Source: Pleomorphomonas diazotrophica (GTDB taxonomy: Bacteria; Pseudomonadota; Alphaproteobacteria; Rhizobiales; Pleomorphomonadaceae). From it: a DNA stretch of 64,000 nucleotides. The translations under genes and the position numbers were made by a program. The notes under the pieces were generated by a model. The model was not told the origin of the DNA. It saw only the letters and a list, made by a program, of their open reading frames with translations, and did not search any database. Shown in pieces: positions 51,688-61,027 of this stretch; position 1 is the stretch's first letter, and every line of letters begins with the position of its first letter. The stretch lies in NCBI RefSeq assembly GCF_002844595.1, contig NZ_PJNW01000002.1:496001-560000 (forward strand), written 5' to 3'.

Positions 51688-52518
51688 TCAGTCGTCGAGG
51701 CGGGTCAGCCTCAGCGCCCGGCCATCGCTGGCGACGAGATCGTCCATCGCCTGTTCCAGTGCATCGCGATCCTCGACGCCGCGCAACATGCGGCCGGCCA
51801 GCTTGTCGAAGCGACCGGCGGCGATGTCGGCAATGAGGGCGGCGGCCCGGCTCGGCGGGATGTTGACGCCCTCGTCGAACAGCCGCTCGATGTCCGGCAG
51901 ATGCTTCTTGCCCTCGTCGGAATAAAGCTGAAGCTCGGTCATGGCGGTGCGCACCAGCCCTGGATCGACGGCGAAGGCATGGACGCCGGCGTCCTTCACG
52001 GTGTCATTGAAGCACTCGGTGAAGCGCATGATGGCCGCCTTGCTCGCGGCATAGCCGGACCCATTGGGGAAGCTGGTGCCGGTGCCGCCACCGACCAGAT
52101 TGACGATGCGGCCGCGCCCACGGGCGCGCATGGCCGGCGCCACGGCGCGACAGGTGTGGAAGGTGCCGCGCAGGTTGATCTCGACGTCGGACCACCAAGT
52201 GTCGGGGTCGCACTCCCAGATCGGGCCAAAGGCGCGGAAGGAACCGTGGTTGTTGACGAGCGTGTCGACAGGGCCGAGATCGGCGACGACGCGGGCAATG
52301 GCCGCTTCGACGACGGCGCGGTCGACGAGATCGACGGGGAGGGCGATCGCCTGTCCACCCTCGGCGACGATGAGGGCCGCAGTCTCCTCGATTTCACGGG
52401 CAGTGCGCGCCAGAGCGGCGACCTTCGCGCCGGCTCGCGCCTGATGGAGGGCGATTTCCCGTCCAATGCCCCGGCCGGCGCCGGTAACCACCGCGACCGT
52501 TCCCTCAAGGTTTGCCAT
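51688..52518 (-). CDS. SDR-family protein with altered catalytic serine site
   Basis: 276 residues from ATG 52518 (GGGGGAG upstream). Cofactor loop TGAGRGIGREIALHQ, NNHG in TLVNNHGSFRAFG, and catalytic Tyr-Lys YAASK. The segment before the Tyr reads VNLVGGGTGTSFPNG; relatives have LSGGG there, so the usual catalytic Ser is replaced by Val or Gly. The enzyme could thus be inactive or have a different mechanism. An extended C-terminus of ~60 residues follows. It is 17 bases from the convergent LDH-like gene. Confidence 0.85.
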   Translation of the reverse strand: MANLEGTVAVVTGAGRGIGREIALHQARAGAKVAALARTAREIEETAALIVAEGGQAIALPVDLVDRAVVEAAIARVVADLGPVDTLVNNHGSFRAFGPIWECDPDTWWSDVEINLRGTFHTCRAVAPAMRARGRGRIVNLVGGGTGTSFPNGSGYAASKAAIMRFTECFNDTVKDAGVHAFAVDPGLVRTAMTELQLYSDEGKKHLPDIERLFDEGVNIPPSRAAALIADIAAGRFDKLAGRMLRGVEDRDALEQAMDDLVASDGRALRLTRLDD

Positions 52519-52614
52519 CGCATCTCCCCCTGCAGCGGTGCTCGGACGCCTGCGTCCACTCCCTGACGGCAGGCTATGCCGAGGAACCATTCACGGCAAG
52601 TCGGGCGCGATTCA

Positions 52615-53481
52615 TCAGCTGGCAGTCCGGTCGGCCCTGAGCACCATGAGGCCGGCGGCGATGATGATGGCTGCGCCAATCCAGGTGAACAGCTCCACCG
52701 ACGCGCCGAACACCAGCCAGCCATTGAGCGCGCCCCAGAAGATCAGGCAATACTGGAAGGGCGCGACGAAGGAGGCGGTGCCGACACGATAGGCGCGGAC
52801 GATCAGCAGGTTGCCGGCGAACAGACAGACGCCGCCCAAAAGGACGAGCGCCACGTCACCGGTCGACAGACCGGAGAACCCGGTGGTCAGAAGCGTCACG
52901 ATGCCGCTGCCGAGGGCGAGAATGGCCATCGGGCTGATGACCAGCGCCAGGTCGGACTCGCGGGGCGGGGCGATGCGGATCATCACCAGTGTTACGGCGA
53001 AGACCAGGGCGGAACCCGCGGCCGCGAAGTGACCGAGACCAAATTCCATGGCGCCGGGGCGGAAGGCGACGAGCACCCCGATGAAGCCGAGCGCAATGCC
53101 GATTGCCACCAGCGGCGACGGACGTTCGCCCAGGAAGGCGATGGCGATCACCGACACGAAGATCGGCGTGAGGAAGGTGAGAACATAAACGTCGGCGAGC
53201 GGAACGACGGAGAAGGCGTAGTAGATGATTGCCGTTTCGCTGGCGAGCAGCGCCCCTCGACCGAGCGTGAAGGCCGGCGTCGCCGGCACCAGCGCTCGAC
53301 CTTGACCGGTCAGGGCGGCATAGAGCGCGATGAGCACCGTCGCGGCGCCAGTGAGCATCGCCGTCACGGCGGCAACGGGCAGGAACTGGCTCTCATATTT
53401 GACGATGGTGTCGGCGACCGAAAAGATGCCGAAGGCGCCGACGGCGAGGATGGCGCCCTTGAGATTATCGCTGAGAATCAC
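52615..53481 (-). CDS. EamA/DMT-superfamily permease
   Basis: 288 residues with ten predicted helices in two EamA repeats; PLADVYVLTFLTPIFVSV and FLGERPSPLVAIGIALGFIG are typical. Such proteins export or import metabolites such as amino acids or nucleosides; substrate unknown. The GTG at 53481 overlaps the cutC stop (GTGA) with GGAGAG upstream, so it is translationally coupled; the longer frame to 53622 is antisense-like noise. Confidence 0.88.
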   Translation of the reverse strand: MILSDNLKGAILAVGAFGIFSVADTIVKYESQFLPVAAVTAMLTGAATVLIALYAALTGQGRALVPATPAFTLGRGALLASETAIIYYAFSVVPLADVYVLTFLTPIFVSVIAIAFLGERPSPLVAIGIALGFIGVLVAFRPGAMEFGLGHFAAAGSALVFAVTLVMIRIAPPRESDLALVISPMAILALGSGIVTLLTTGFSGLSTGDVALVLLGGVCLFAGNLLIVRAYRVGTASFVAPFQYCLIFWGALNGWLVFGASVELFTWIGAAIIIAAGLMVLRADRTAS

Positions 53482-54206
53482 GCGCGCTCTCCAGAAAAGA
53501 CGGCCGCCTTCAATGCCCGGATGCGGTCGGCATCGGCAAAGCGCCGCTCGGCGGGCCCGAAGCCGAAGTGGCGAACATCGTCGGCATTGGCCTCGGCGCG
53601 GCCGCAGGACGAATGCAGCCAATGAACGCCTGTTTCCCGATGAATGATCGCAGCATTCTCGGGACGAACGCCGCTGCCGGCCATGATGTCGATGCGGCCA
53701 GCGGCGCGCTCCACCATGGCGGCGATGACCGGGACGCCTGCCTCGGCAGTGAGTTCTCCACCCGAGGTCAGGATGCAGTCGAAGCCGAGGTGGACGGCAA
53801 GGTCGACGGCGGCGACCGGATCGGGCAGCAGATCGATGGCGCGATGCAGCGTCTTGCCAAGGCTACCGGCCGCATCGACGAGGCGAGCGAGCACTGCAAC
53901 GTCGAGTTCGTTCTCGGCGGTCATCGCCCCGAGCACCACACCGGCAAGACCGGCGTTCCTCACAGTGGCGATATCGGCGAGCATCACCTCCACCTCCGCC
54001 TCGGCAAAGTGGAAGTCGCCGGCGCGCGGCCGGATCATGGCGCGGGACGGCAGGGGGGACTTGGCGGCGGCGGCGATCAGGCCGGGGGAGGGGGTGAGTC
54101 CGCCGAGATCGAGGGCCGAACAGAGCTCGATGCGGTCGGCACCGCCCTTGGCGCAGGCATCAAGGCTGAGAACATCGTCGATGCAGACTTCGAGGCGAAT
54201 GGTCAT
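53478..54206 (-). CDS. cutC: CutC family protein
   Basis: 242-residue TIM-barrel protein. Begins RLEVCIDDVLSLDACAKGGA and contains AMIRPRAGDF and DCILTSGGE, family hallmarks. Named for copper homeostasis in E. coli, but direct copper function is doubted. It overlaps nagK-like upstream and the EamA gene downstream by 4 bases each. Its place after a sugar kinase suggests a role in carbohydrate metabolism here, which is inference. Confidence 0.92.
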   Translation of the reverse strand: MTIRLEVCIDDVLSLDACAKGGADRIELCSALDLGGLTPSPGLIAAAAKSPLPSRAMIRPRAGDFHFAEAEVEVMLADIATVRNAGLAGVVLGAMTAENELDVAVLARLVDAAGSLGKTLHRAIDLLPDPVAAVDLAVHLGFDCILTSGGELTAEAGVPVIAAMVERAAGRIDIMAGSGVRPENAAIIHRETGVHWLHSSCGRAEANADDVRHFGFGPAERRFADADRIRALKAAVFSGERA

Positions 54207-55096
54207 GACGGTGGCGTATCCGATACGTGCAGCGCCGCGCCGATCAGGCCCTTCTCCGGCCCCGTCTCGGTGGGGAGGCAGAGCGGCGTCAGACGTTTGC
54301 CGAGGGTACGGGCGCGCACTTCGGCGTCGATGGCGGCGATGAGCGCGGCGTTGCGGGCAAGGCCGCCGCCGATCGGCACGATGTCGGGGTCAAGGATATT
54401 GACCGTGTTGGCGAGCGCGCCGCCGACGACGTCCAGATAGACATCAAGGGTGCGAACGGCGTCCGGATCGCCCTGCTGCCATGCGGTGAGGATGGCAGGG
54501 CTGTCCGCTTCGACACCCGAGAGATGCTGGTGCAGGCGCTCGAGGCCGCGCGCGCCGCCAATCGTATCGACGCAGCCGGGTTGGCCGCAGCCGCAGCGGA
54601 CGTTGGGAAGGGTTGCGCCGGTGCGCGTCGCGGCCGCCGGGCCGTGGCCCCACTCGCCGGCGCTGCCGGTCGAGCCCATGACAAGCCTGCCATTGAGGAC
54701 GAAGGCGCCGCCGATCCCGGTGCCGATGATCACCGCGAAAACCGAAGCATGCCCCTTGCCTAGGCCGACGGTGGCTTCGGCCAGGGCAAACGCCTTGGCG
54801 TCGTTGAGCACACCGACCCGGCGGCCGAGCCGCGCCTCCAGATCCGCCGCAAGCGGCTTGCCATCGGCACAGGGGATGTTGGCGACCGTGAGACGGCCGT
54901 CGCGCGGGTCAACGACGCCGGCAATGGAAATGCCGATCGGCTCGCCGCCCGGTCCGGCAAGATCGCCGATCGCCATGCAGAAAGCATCGTAGTCTCGGAT
55001 GGGCGTCGGTAGGCGCCCGATTTCGTTGGCCGTCCTATCGGCGCCCACCCTGGCAGCCGCGATTTTGGTGCCGCCGATGTCGAAGGCTATGACCAT
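54203..55096 (-). CDS. ROK-family sugar kinase, N-acetylglucosamine/glucokinase-like
   Basis: 297 residues. ATP loop FDIGGTKIAAARV, catalytic Asp in LNDAKAFALAEA, IGTGIGGAFVL phosphate loop, and the ROK zinc site GEWGHG...CGCGQPGCVDT. It phosphorylates a hexose or N-acetylhexosamine at C6 in the cytosol; NagK-like is the best guess. First gene of an overlapping three-gene unit with cutC and the EamA permease. GAGAGGA precedes the ATG. Confidence 0.9.
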   Translation of the reverse strand: MVIAFDIGGTKIAAARVGADRTANEIGRLPTPIRDYDAFCMAIGDLAGPGGEPIGISIAGVVDPRDGRLTVANIPCADGKPLAADLEARLGRRVGVLNDAKAFALAEATVGLGKGHASVFAVIIGTGIGGAFVLNGRLVMGSTGSAGEWGHGPAAATRTGATLPNVRCGCGQPGCVDTIGGARGLERLHQHLSGVEADSPAILTAWQQGDPDAVRTLDVYLDVVGGALANTVNILDPDIVPIGGGLARNAALIAAIDAEVRARTLGKRLTPLCLPTETGPEKGLIGAALHVSDTPPS

Positions 55097-55405
55097 GCGT
55101 TCCTCTCAGAGATTCGTGCTCGAGGCTATCATCAAAGCAGGCCGAAAGGCGATCTCAGGCCAAGAGATGTTTTCCGCCAGACTTTGCGTCTGGCTCGTTA
55201 TCCTGATGAAATAACTAAACAAATCACTCATTTCTTCGCCGGATGGCGGATTGACGGCTCCTCCGTATCGTCACAGCCTCGGTGGGCTTGGCTGCGGTCC
55301 GCTGCCATCGGCCGGCAATCGCCAAACGCAGGCTGCTGCGCGCTTGCGTTTCATTGCCTTTCCGTATATGAGTATATTATAATATAACTGCTAAAGGAGG
55401 TTGTG
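55097..55405. promoter_or_regulatory. Divergent promoter gap between the ROK kinase and DUF2892 genes
   Basis: 309 bases without a gene. A perfect hairpin, GCCAGAC (55176-55182)/GTCTGGC (55188-55194) with loop TTTGC, lies about 80 bases upstream of the kinase gene. Near the other end is the AT palindrome listed separately. The DUF2892 gene has an ideal AAAGGAGG site at 55393-55400. Confidence 0.6.
55373..55386. promoter_or_regulatory. 14-bp perfect palindrome TATATTATAATATA, candidate ArsR-type operator
   Basis: Perfect inverted repeat 6 bases before the ribosome binding site of the DUF2892-RND operon. AT-rich palindromes of this sort are bound by ArsR/BigR-type repressors in front of DUF2892 genes. 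It overlaps the expected start region, consistent with repression. No repressor gene is adjacent. Confidence 0.55.
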
Positions 55406-55606
55406 ATGACCCTTGATCGCGCCGTTCTAGCTTTCGCGGGCAGCGTGCTGCTCGCTTCGCTGCTGCTGACCTATTTCGTGTCGCCGTATTTCGTGTGGCT
55501 GACGGCTTTCGTCGGCTTCAACCTCATCCAGTCGGCCTTCACCGGTTTCTGTCCGGCGGCGATCATTTTTCGCAAGCTCGGCGTCAAGCCCGGCACCGCC
55601 TTCTGA
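55406..55606 (+). CDS. DUF2892 (YgaP-type) small membrane protein
   Basis: 66 residues, two membrane helices separated by a short loop (VLLASLLLTYFVS and LTAFVGFNLIQSA), and the conserved end GFCPAAIIFRKLG with one Cys. The family often accompanies rhodanese, sulfur-stress or efflux genes. It is the first gene of the RND operon; its stop is 13 bases before the adaptor start. ATG 55406 rather than GTG 55403 fits the AAAGGAGG spacing. Confidence 0.88.
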   Translation: MTLDRAVLAFAGSVLLASLLLTYFVSPYFVWLTAFVGFNLIQSAFTGFCPAAIIFRKLGVKPGTAF

Positions 55607-55619
55607 AGGGGAGGTTGTG

Positions 55620-56573
55620 ATGCGCCTCGTTCTCGCCGGGCTTGCCTCGCTCTGTCTTGTCTCGCTGGCCGAGGCCGGGTCCCTCGTGGTCCAACCGGTC
55701 ACCGTTCCGGAGTTGAAGGCGGTTTATGGTCGCGTCGAGGCGCGCGACAGTCTCGCCGCACGGGCGCGCGTCGGCGGCACGCTGATATCGCTCGACGTGT
55801 CCGAGGGCGACGTGGTGACGGCCGGACAGCGCATCGCGGTCGTGCGGGACGACAAGATCGAGTTCCAGATTTCCGCCCTCGATGCGCAGTTGAAGGCGTT
55901 GGCAGCGCAGTTGCAAAATGCCGAGGCCGAGCTCGGTCGTGGTCAGACGCTGGTCGAGAAGGGCGTCACAACAAGCCAGCGGCTGGACCAGTTGCGGACC
56001 CAGGTCGACGTTTTCCGCAACCAGATCGCCGCCGCCGAGGCACAGCGGCAGGTGGTGGTGCAGCAGGGGGCCGAAGGGGACGTGCTGGCTCCCGTCGATG
56101 GCAAGGTCCTGACGGTTCCCGTCACAAAGGGGTCCGTGTTGATGGCGGGTGAGACCGTCATCACCTTGGGGGGTGGCGGGTTTTTCCTGCGTCTGTCCAT
56201 TCCCGAGCGCCACGCCACCCTTCTGAAAGAGGGCGCGCCGCTTGCCGTGGAAACGGTGGACGGCGTCCTGGAGGGCAGGCTTGCCAAGGTTTATCCGCAG
56301 ATCCAGGGCGGCCGCGTCACCGCCGACGTCGAGGTCTCCGGCCTGCCCACCGACTTCGTCGATGCCCGCCTCCTGGTTCGCGTGCCCGTCGGTACGCGAC
56401 AAGCCCTTCTGGTTCCGACTACCGCCATCCACAGCCGGTCCGGCATCGATACGGTGCGTGTCGCCTATGATGGAGAAGAGACCAGCCGTACCGTGGTGCT
56501 CGGCGAGCGGCATGGCGAAGATGTGGAGATCCTTTCCGGTCTTTCCGGCGGTGACGCGGTGGTGCTGCCATGA
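55620..56573 (+). CDS. RND efflux periplasmic adaptor (membrane fusion protein)
   Basis: 317 residues with a signal peptide (MRLVLAGLASLCLVSLAEAG). Beta-barrel/lipoyl halves: RARVGGTLISLDVSEGDVV and APVDGKVLTVPVTKGS flank a helical hairpin (AQLKALAAQLQNAEAELGRG). It links the inner-membrane RND pump to an outer-membrane channel. Short for an adaptor. AAGGGGAGG precedes the ATG; 4-base overlap with the pump gene. Confidence 0.9.
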   Translation: MRLVLAGLASLCLVSLAEAGSLVVQPVTVPELKAVYGRVEARDSLAARARVGGTLISLDVSEGDVVTAGQRIAVVRDDKIEFQISALDAQLKALAAQLQNAEAELGRGQTLVEKGVTTSQRLDQLRTQVDVFRNQIAAAEAQRQVVVQQGAEGDVLAPVDGKVLTVPVTKGSVLMAGETVITLGGGGFFLRLSIPERHATLLKEGAPLAVETVDGVLEGRLAKVYPQIQGGRVTADVEVSGLPTDFVDARLLVRVPVGTRQALLVPTTAIHSRSGIDTVRVAYDGEETSRTVVLGERHGEDVEILSGLSGGDAVVLP

Positions 56574-59500
56574 AGCTCGGTATCGCCGGCCATCTCACCC
56601 GCGCGTTCATCGGTTCAGCCCTGACGCCGCTGTTTCTGCTGGCCGCCTTCGCGGTGGGCCTCGTTGCTCTCGTGACCCTGCCGCGCGAGGAGGAGCCGCA
56701 GATCTCGGTCCCGATGGTCGACATTCACGTGTCGGCGCCGGGCCTCAAGGCCGAGGATGCAGGAAAGCTGATCACCGAGCCGCTCGAGACCATCGTCAAG
56801 GCCATCGACGGCGTGGAACATGTCTATTCGCAGACCCGCGACGAGCAGGTGATGGTCACCGCCCGTTTCCTGGTCGGCACCTCGGCCGATGCTGCGGTGC
56901 TGCGCGTTCACGACCGGATCAGGGCCAATCTCGACCGAATCCCGGTCGGTATCCCAGAACCCAGGATCGTCGGCCGTGGCATCGACGACGTCGCCATCGT
57001 CACCTTGACGCTGTCGCCGAAGCCGGAAGCGGCGGCCTCGGTCAGGGCCGCCGATCTGACGCGCGTCGCTCGCGAGCTCCGCAGCGAGATCGCCAAGGTC
57101 GACAATGTCGGCCTCACCTATCTGGTCGGTGAGACGGGCGATGCCATCCGCATCGCGCCCGACCCCGATCGGCTCGCCCTCTACGGCGTCACGCTGCAAC
57201 AGCTCTCCGCAAAGGTCACCGCCGCCAATCGGTCGTTCCCGGCCGGTTCCGTGCGAAGCGGCGGCGAGGAAATCCAGGTGGTCGCCGGCGAGACCTTGCA
57301 GTCGCCGGCCGAGATTGCCAACCTTCTGCTGACGACCCGCGACGGCCGGCCCGTCTACGTGCGCGACGTGGCCGACGTCTCGTTCGTCCAGGACACCGCC
57401 GATCTCTATGTGTCCACCGTCCGCAAGGCGGCCGATGGCTCGGTCGAGCGACTGCCGGCGGTGACGCTGGCTGTTGCCAAGCGGGCCGGCGCCAACGCCG
57501 TCACCGTCGCCCACGACATCCTTGCCCGTGTCGACGGCCTCAAGGGCGGCCTCATTCCAGACAGCCTCGCCGTCGAGGTGACGCGCGACTACGGCGAGAC
57601 CGCCAACGAGAAGGCCAACGAACTGCTGTTCCATCTCGGTCTGGCGACGCTGTCGATCATCGCGCTCGTGTGGGTGGCGATCGGCTTCCGCGAGGCGGTG
57701 GTGGTGGCGATCGTCATCCCCGTCACCATCCTGCTGACGCTATTCGCCGCCAAGGTGATGGGCTACACGCTCAACCGCGTGTCGCTGTTCGCGCTGATCT
57801 TCTCCATCGGCATCCTGGTCGACGACGCCATCGTCGTCATCGAGAACATTGCCCGTCACGCGGCCATGGGCAAGGGCGTCAGCCGTCGGGAGAGCGCGGT
57901 CGCGGCCGTCGCCGAGGTCGGCAACCCAACCATCGTCGCGACGCTGACCGTGGTGGCGGCGCTGCTGCCGATGCTGTTCGTCTCCGGCATGATGGGCCCC
58001 TACATGAGCCCCATTCCGGCCAACGCTTCCGCGGCCATGATCTTCTCCTTCTTCGTGGCGGTGATCGTGACGCCCTGGCTGATGCTGAAGGTGGCCGGGG
58101 ACGGATCGGCGCATCACCATCAGGGTGACAGTGCCGGCGGCGTGCTGGGAAAGGCCTATGCTGCCGTAGCGCGGCCGGTCCTCCAGAGCAAGGGCCGCAG
58201 CCTCGCCTTCCTGCTGGCGGTGGGCGTCCTGACGCTGGGCTCGCTGACACTCTTCTACACCAAACATGTCACGGTGAAGCTCCTGCCCTTCGACAACAAG
58301 GCGGAGCTCGCCGTCACCATCGACCTGCCGGAAGCGGCCTCGGTGGAGGCGACGGACGCCGTGGCGCAGGCGGTAGCCAGAACGGCGCTCGACCTGCCCG
58401 AAGTGGTCTCCGTCCAGACCCATGCCGGCGCCGCCGCGCCGTTCAACTTCAACGGTCTCGTCCGCCACTCCTATCTGCGCGCCGAGCCACAGCTCGGCGA
58501 CGTCCAGGTCAATCTGACGCCGAAGGGTGAGCGCGACAGGGCCTCGCACGATATTGCGCTCGAGCTGCGCCAGCGCGTCTCGGCACTGCCGGTTCCGGCC
58601 GGTACCTCGCTCAAGGTGGTCGAGCCGCCGCCGGGGCCGCCAGTGATGGCGACGTTGCTCGCCGAGATCTACGGTCCGGATGCCGACGCGCGGCGGCGGG
58701 CGGCGGAGAAGGTGGAGGCCGCCTTCCGCGAAGTGCCCTTCATCGTCGACGTCGACAACTCCTTCGGCACACCTGCCCGGCGGCTTCGGGCAACCATATC
58801 CACCGACGACCTCGACTTCTTCCGCGTCGCCGAAAGCGACGTGTTCGATACTCTGGCGATCCTGGGTGGTTCGTCGACGGTCGGCTATTCGCATCGTGGC
58901 GGCGGCAGAGCGGCCATTCCCATCGTCGTCGAGCGGCCGAAGGGCGAGAAGGTGCTCGATGAGACGGCGCTGACCACGCCCATTCCCGCCAATGTATTGC
59001 CGGGCGATCGCGGTGTCGTCGAGCTGGGCGACGTGATCAGGGTGAGCGAGGAAAAGGCCTCCTTCCCGATTTTCCGCCACAACGGTCGCTTCGCCGAGAT
59101 GGTGACGGCCGAACTGGCCGGCGACTACGAGGCGCCGCTCTACGGCATGCTGGCCGTTCAGGACGCGCTGGACCGGCAGGACTGGACAGGGCTCGAAAAG
59201 CCCGTCATCGCCCTCCACGGACAGCCTGCCGACGAGAGCTCGTCGACGCTTCTCTGGGACGGCGAGTGGGAGGTGACCTGGGTGACCTTCCGCGACATGG
59301 GGGCGGCCTTCGCCGTTGCCGTGCTCGGGATCTACATCCTCGTCGTGGCGCAGTTCGGCTCGTTCAAGCTGCCGCTGGTGATCCTGACGCCGATTCCGCT
59401 GACCTTCATCGGCATCCTCGGCGGACACTGGCTGTTCCACGCGCCGTTCACGGCAACATCGATGATCGGTTTCATCGCGCTCGCCGGCATCATCGTGCGC

Positions 59501-59797
59501 AACTCCATCCTGCTGGTCGACTTCATCCGCCACGCCCCGCGCGAGGTTGTGGTGACGGATGAGGAGGGGATGTCTCACGCCATGCGGCGGCCGCTTGCCG
59601 ACATTCTGATCGAGGCCGGCTCGATCCGCTTCAAGCCGATCCTCTTGACGGCGCTCGCCGCCATGATCGGCGCCGCGGTGATCCTGACCGATCCGATCTT
59701 CCAGGGGCTCGCCATATCCCTGCTATTCGGGCTCGCGTCCTCGACACTGCTCACCGTCCTGGTCATTCCGGCCATCTACCGGCTGCTCCGGAGCTAA
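56570..59797 (+). CDS. RND-family efflux pump, inner-membrane subunit
   Basis: 1075 residues, 12 helices with two large periplasmic loops. The proton-relay helix has FSIGILVDDAIVVIENIAR (adjacent Asp pair), and a typical N-terminus carries TLPREEEPQISVPMVDI. It belongs to the AcrB/MexB-like superfamily but not the closely related hydrophobe pumps; substrate unknown. There is no outer-membrane factor gene here, so TolC-like protein must come from elsewhere. Overlaps the adaptor gene by 4 bases. Confidence 0.92.
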   Translation: MKLGIAGHLTRAFIGSALTPLFLLAAFAVGLVALVTLPREEEPQISVPMVDIHVSAPGLKAEDAGKLITEPLETIVKAIDGVEHVYSQTRDEQVMVTARFLVGTSADAAVLRVHDRIRANLDRIPVGIPEPRIVGRGIDDVAIVTLTLSPKPEAAASVRAADLTRVARELRSEIAKVDNVGLTYLVGETGDAIRIAPDPDRLALYGVTLQQLSAKVTAANRSFPAGSVRSGGEEIQVVAGETLQSPAEIANLLLTTRDGRPVYVRDVADVSFVQDTADLYVSTVRKAADGSVERLPAVTLAVAKRAGANAVTVAHDILARVDGLKGGLIPDSLAVEVTRDYGETANEKANELLFHLGLATLSIIALVWVAIGFREAVVVAIVIPVTILLTLFAAKVMGYTLNRVSLFALIFSIGILVDDAIVVIENIARHAAMGKGVSRRESAVAAVAEVGNPTIVATLTVVAALLPMLFVSGMMGPYMSPIPANASAAMIFSFFVAVIVTPWLMLKVAGDGSAHHHQGDSAGGVLGKAYAAVARPVLQSKGRSLAFLLAVGVLTLGSLTLFYTKHVTVKLLPFDNKAELAVTIDLPEAASVEATDAVAQAVARTALDLPEVVSVQTHAGAAAPFNFNGLVRHSYLRAEPQLGDVQVNLTPKGERDRASHDIALELRQRVSALPVPAGTSLKVVEPPPGPPVMATLLAEIYGPDADARRRAAEKVEAAFREVPFIVDVDNSFGTPARRLRATISTDDLDFFRVAESDVFDTLAILGGSSTVGYSHRGGGRAAIPIVVERPKGEKVLDETALTTPIPANVLPGDRGVVELGDVIRVSEEKASFPIFRHNGRFAEMVTAELAGDYEAPLYGMLAVQDALDRQDWTGLEKPVIALHGQPADESSSTLLWDGEWEVTWVTFRDMGAAFAVAVLGIYILVVAQFGSFKLPLVILTPIPLTFIGILGGHWLFHAPFTATSMIGFIALAGIIVRNSILLVDFIRHAPREVVVTDEEGMSHAMRRPLADILIEAGSIRFKPILLTALAAMIGAAVILTDPIFQGLAISLLFGLASSTLLTVLVIPAIYRLLRS

Positions 59798-59884
59798 GAG
59801 ACATTGTTGCAGGCGGCATTTTTCGCTATTGGCGGGCGGCGCCGCTGTCCTTGATGGAGGGCGGCCGCCCAGCGCCGGAAAGCA

Positions 59885-61027
59885 ATGTCGATGACCCAGC
59901 CTTTTTCCTTCCGCCTTCTTGCCACTGACGGCCGGGCGCGCCGTGGCGAGATCGTCACGCCGCATGGCGTCGTCCGTACGCCGGCCTTCATGCCGGTCGG
60001 CACGCTCGGAACGGTGAAGGCGATGTTCATGGACGACGTGAAGGCGACGGGCGCCGACGTCGTGCTGGGCAACACCTACCACCTGATGCTGCGGCCCGGT
60101 GCCGAACGAGTGGCGGCGCTCGGCGGCCTGCACAAGTTCTCCACCTGGGACAAGACCATCCTGACCGACAGCGGCGGCTTCCAGGTGATGTCGCTCGCCC
60201 AGCTTCGGAAGATGGACGAGCGCGGCGTCACCTTCCAAAGTCACATCGACGGCAGCCGGCATGAGCTGACGCCCGAGCGCTCCATCGAGATCCAGGGGCT
60301 TCTTGGCTCCGACATCCAGATGCAGCTCGACGAGTGCGTTCGCCTGCCGGCCGAGCCCAAGGAAGTCGAGCGCGGCATGCAACTCAGCCTCCGCTGGGCC
60401 GAGCGGTCGCGCCGGCAGTTTGAGGCGATGGGCGGGCCTGAGAAGGGGCAGGGGCTCTACGGCATCGTGCAGGGCGGCGACGTGCCGTCGCTCCGCGAGG
60501 TGAGCGCGCGCGAGCTGTCCGCGATGCCCTTCGAGGGCTATTCGGTGGGCGGTCTCGCCGTCGGCGAGCCGCAGGCGGTCATGCTCAAGATGATCGACGT
60601 CGTCGACCCGATCCTGCCGCGCGACAAGCCGCGCTATCTGATGGGCGTCGGCACGCCCGACGACATCATCGAGAGTGTGGCGCGCGGCATCGACCAGTTC
60701 GATTGCGTCATGCCGACGCGGGCCGGCCGCCACGGCCTCGCCTATACCCGCTTCGGCAAGCTCAACTTCAAGAATGCCCGCCATATGGATGATCCCCGCC
60801 CGATCGATCCGACGTCGGACTGCCCGGCGGCCCGCGACTATTCACGCGCCTACATCCATCACCTCGTGCGCACCGGCGAGGCGCTCGGCGCCATGCTGCT
60901 CACCTGGGTCAACGTTGCTTATTACCAGTCGCTGATGCAGGGCATTCGCGACGCCATCGAGGCCGGCCGCTTCGAGGAGTTCAAGGCTGAGACAAAGGCT
61001 GCCTGGGCGCGGGGAGAGAACGGATGA
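59885..61027 (+). CDS. tgt: tRNA-guanine transglycosylase
   Basis: 380 residues, TIM barrel. Active-site segments: [24 protein letters not shown] (Asp), [13 protein letters not shown], and catalytic Asp in [14 protein letters not shown]. It replaces G34 of certain tRNAs by preQ1 on the way to queuosine. The C-terminal zinc site is unusual: where E. coli has C-x-C-x2-C before RNYSRAYLHH, this protein has [16 protein letters not shown], so two of three zinc Cys are missing. Overlaps tenA by 4 bases. Confidence 0.96.
   Translation: MSMTQPFSFRLLATDGRARRGEIVTPHGVVRTPAFMPVGTLGTVKAMFMDDVKATGADVVLGNTYHLMLRPGAERVAALGGLHKFSTWDKTILTDSGGFQVMSLAQLRKMDERGVTFQSHIDGSRHELTPERSIEIQGLLGSDIQMQLDECVRLPAEPKEVERGMQLSLRWAERSRRQFEAMGGPEKGQGLYGIVQGGDVPSLREVSARELSAMPFEGYSVGGLAVGEPQAVMLKMIDVVDPILPRDKPRYLMGVGTPDDIIESVARGIDQFDCVMPTRAGRHGLAYTRFGKLNFKNARHMDDPRPIDPTSDCPAARDYSRAYIHHLVRTGEALGAMLLTWVNVAYYQSLMQGIRDAIEAGRFEEFKAETKAAWARGENG

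Noticed and set aside
57740-59578. 612-codon minus-strand frame inside the RND pump gene
   Set aside because: Antisense shadow of the pump gene.
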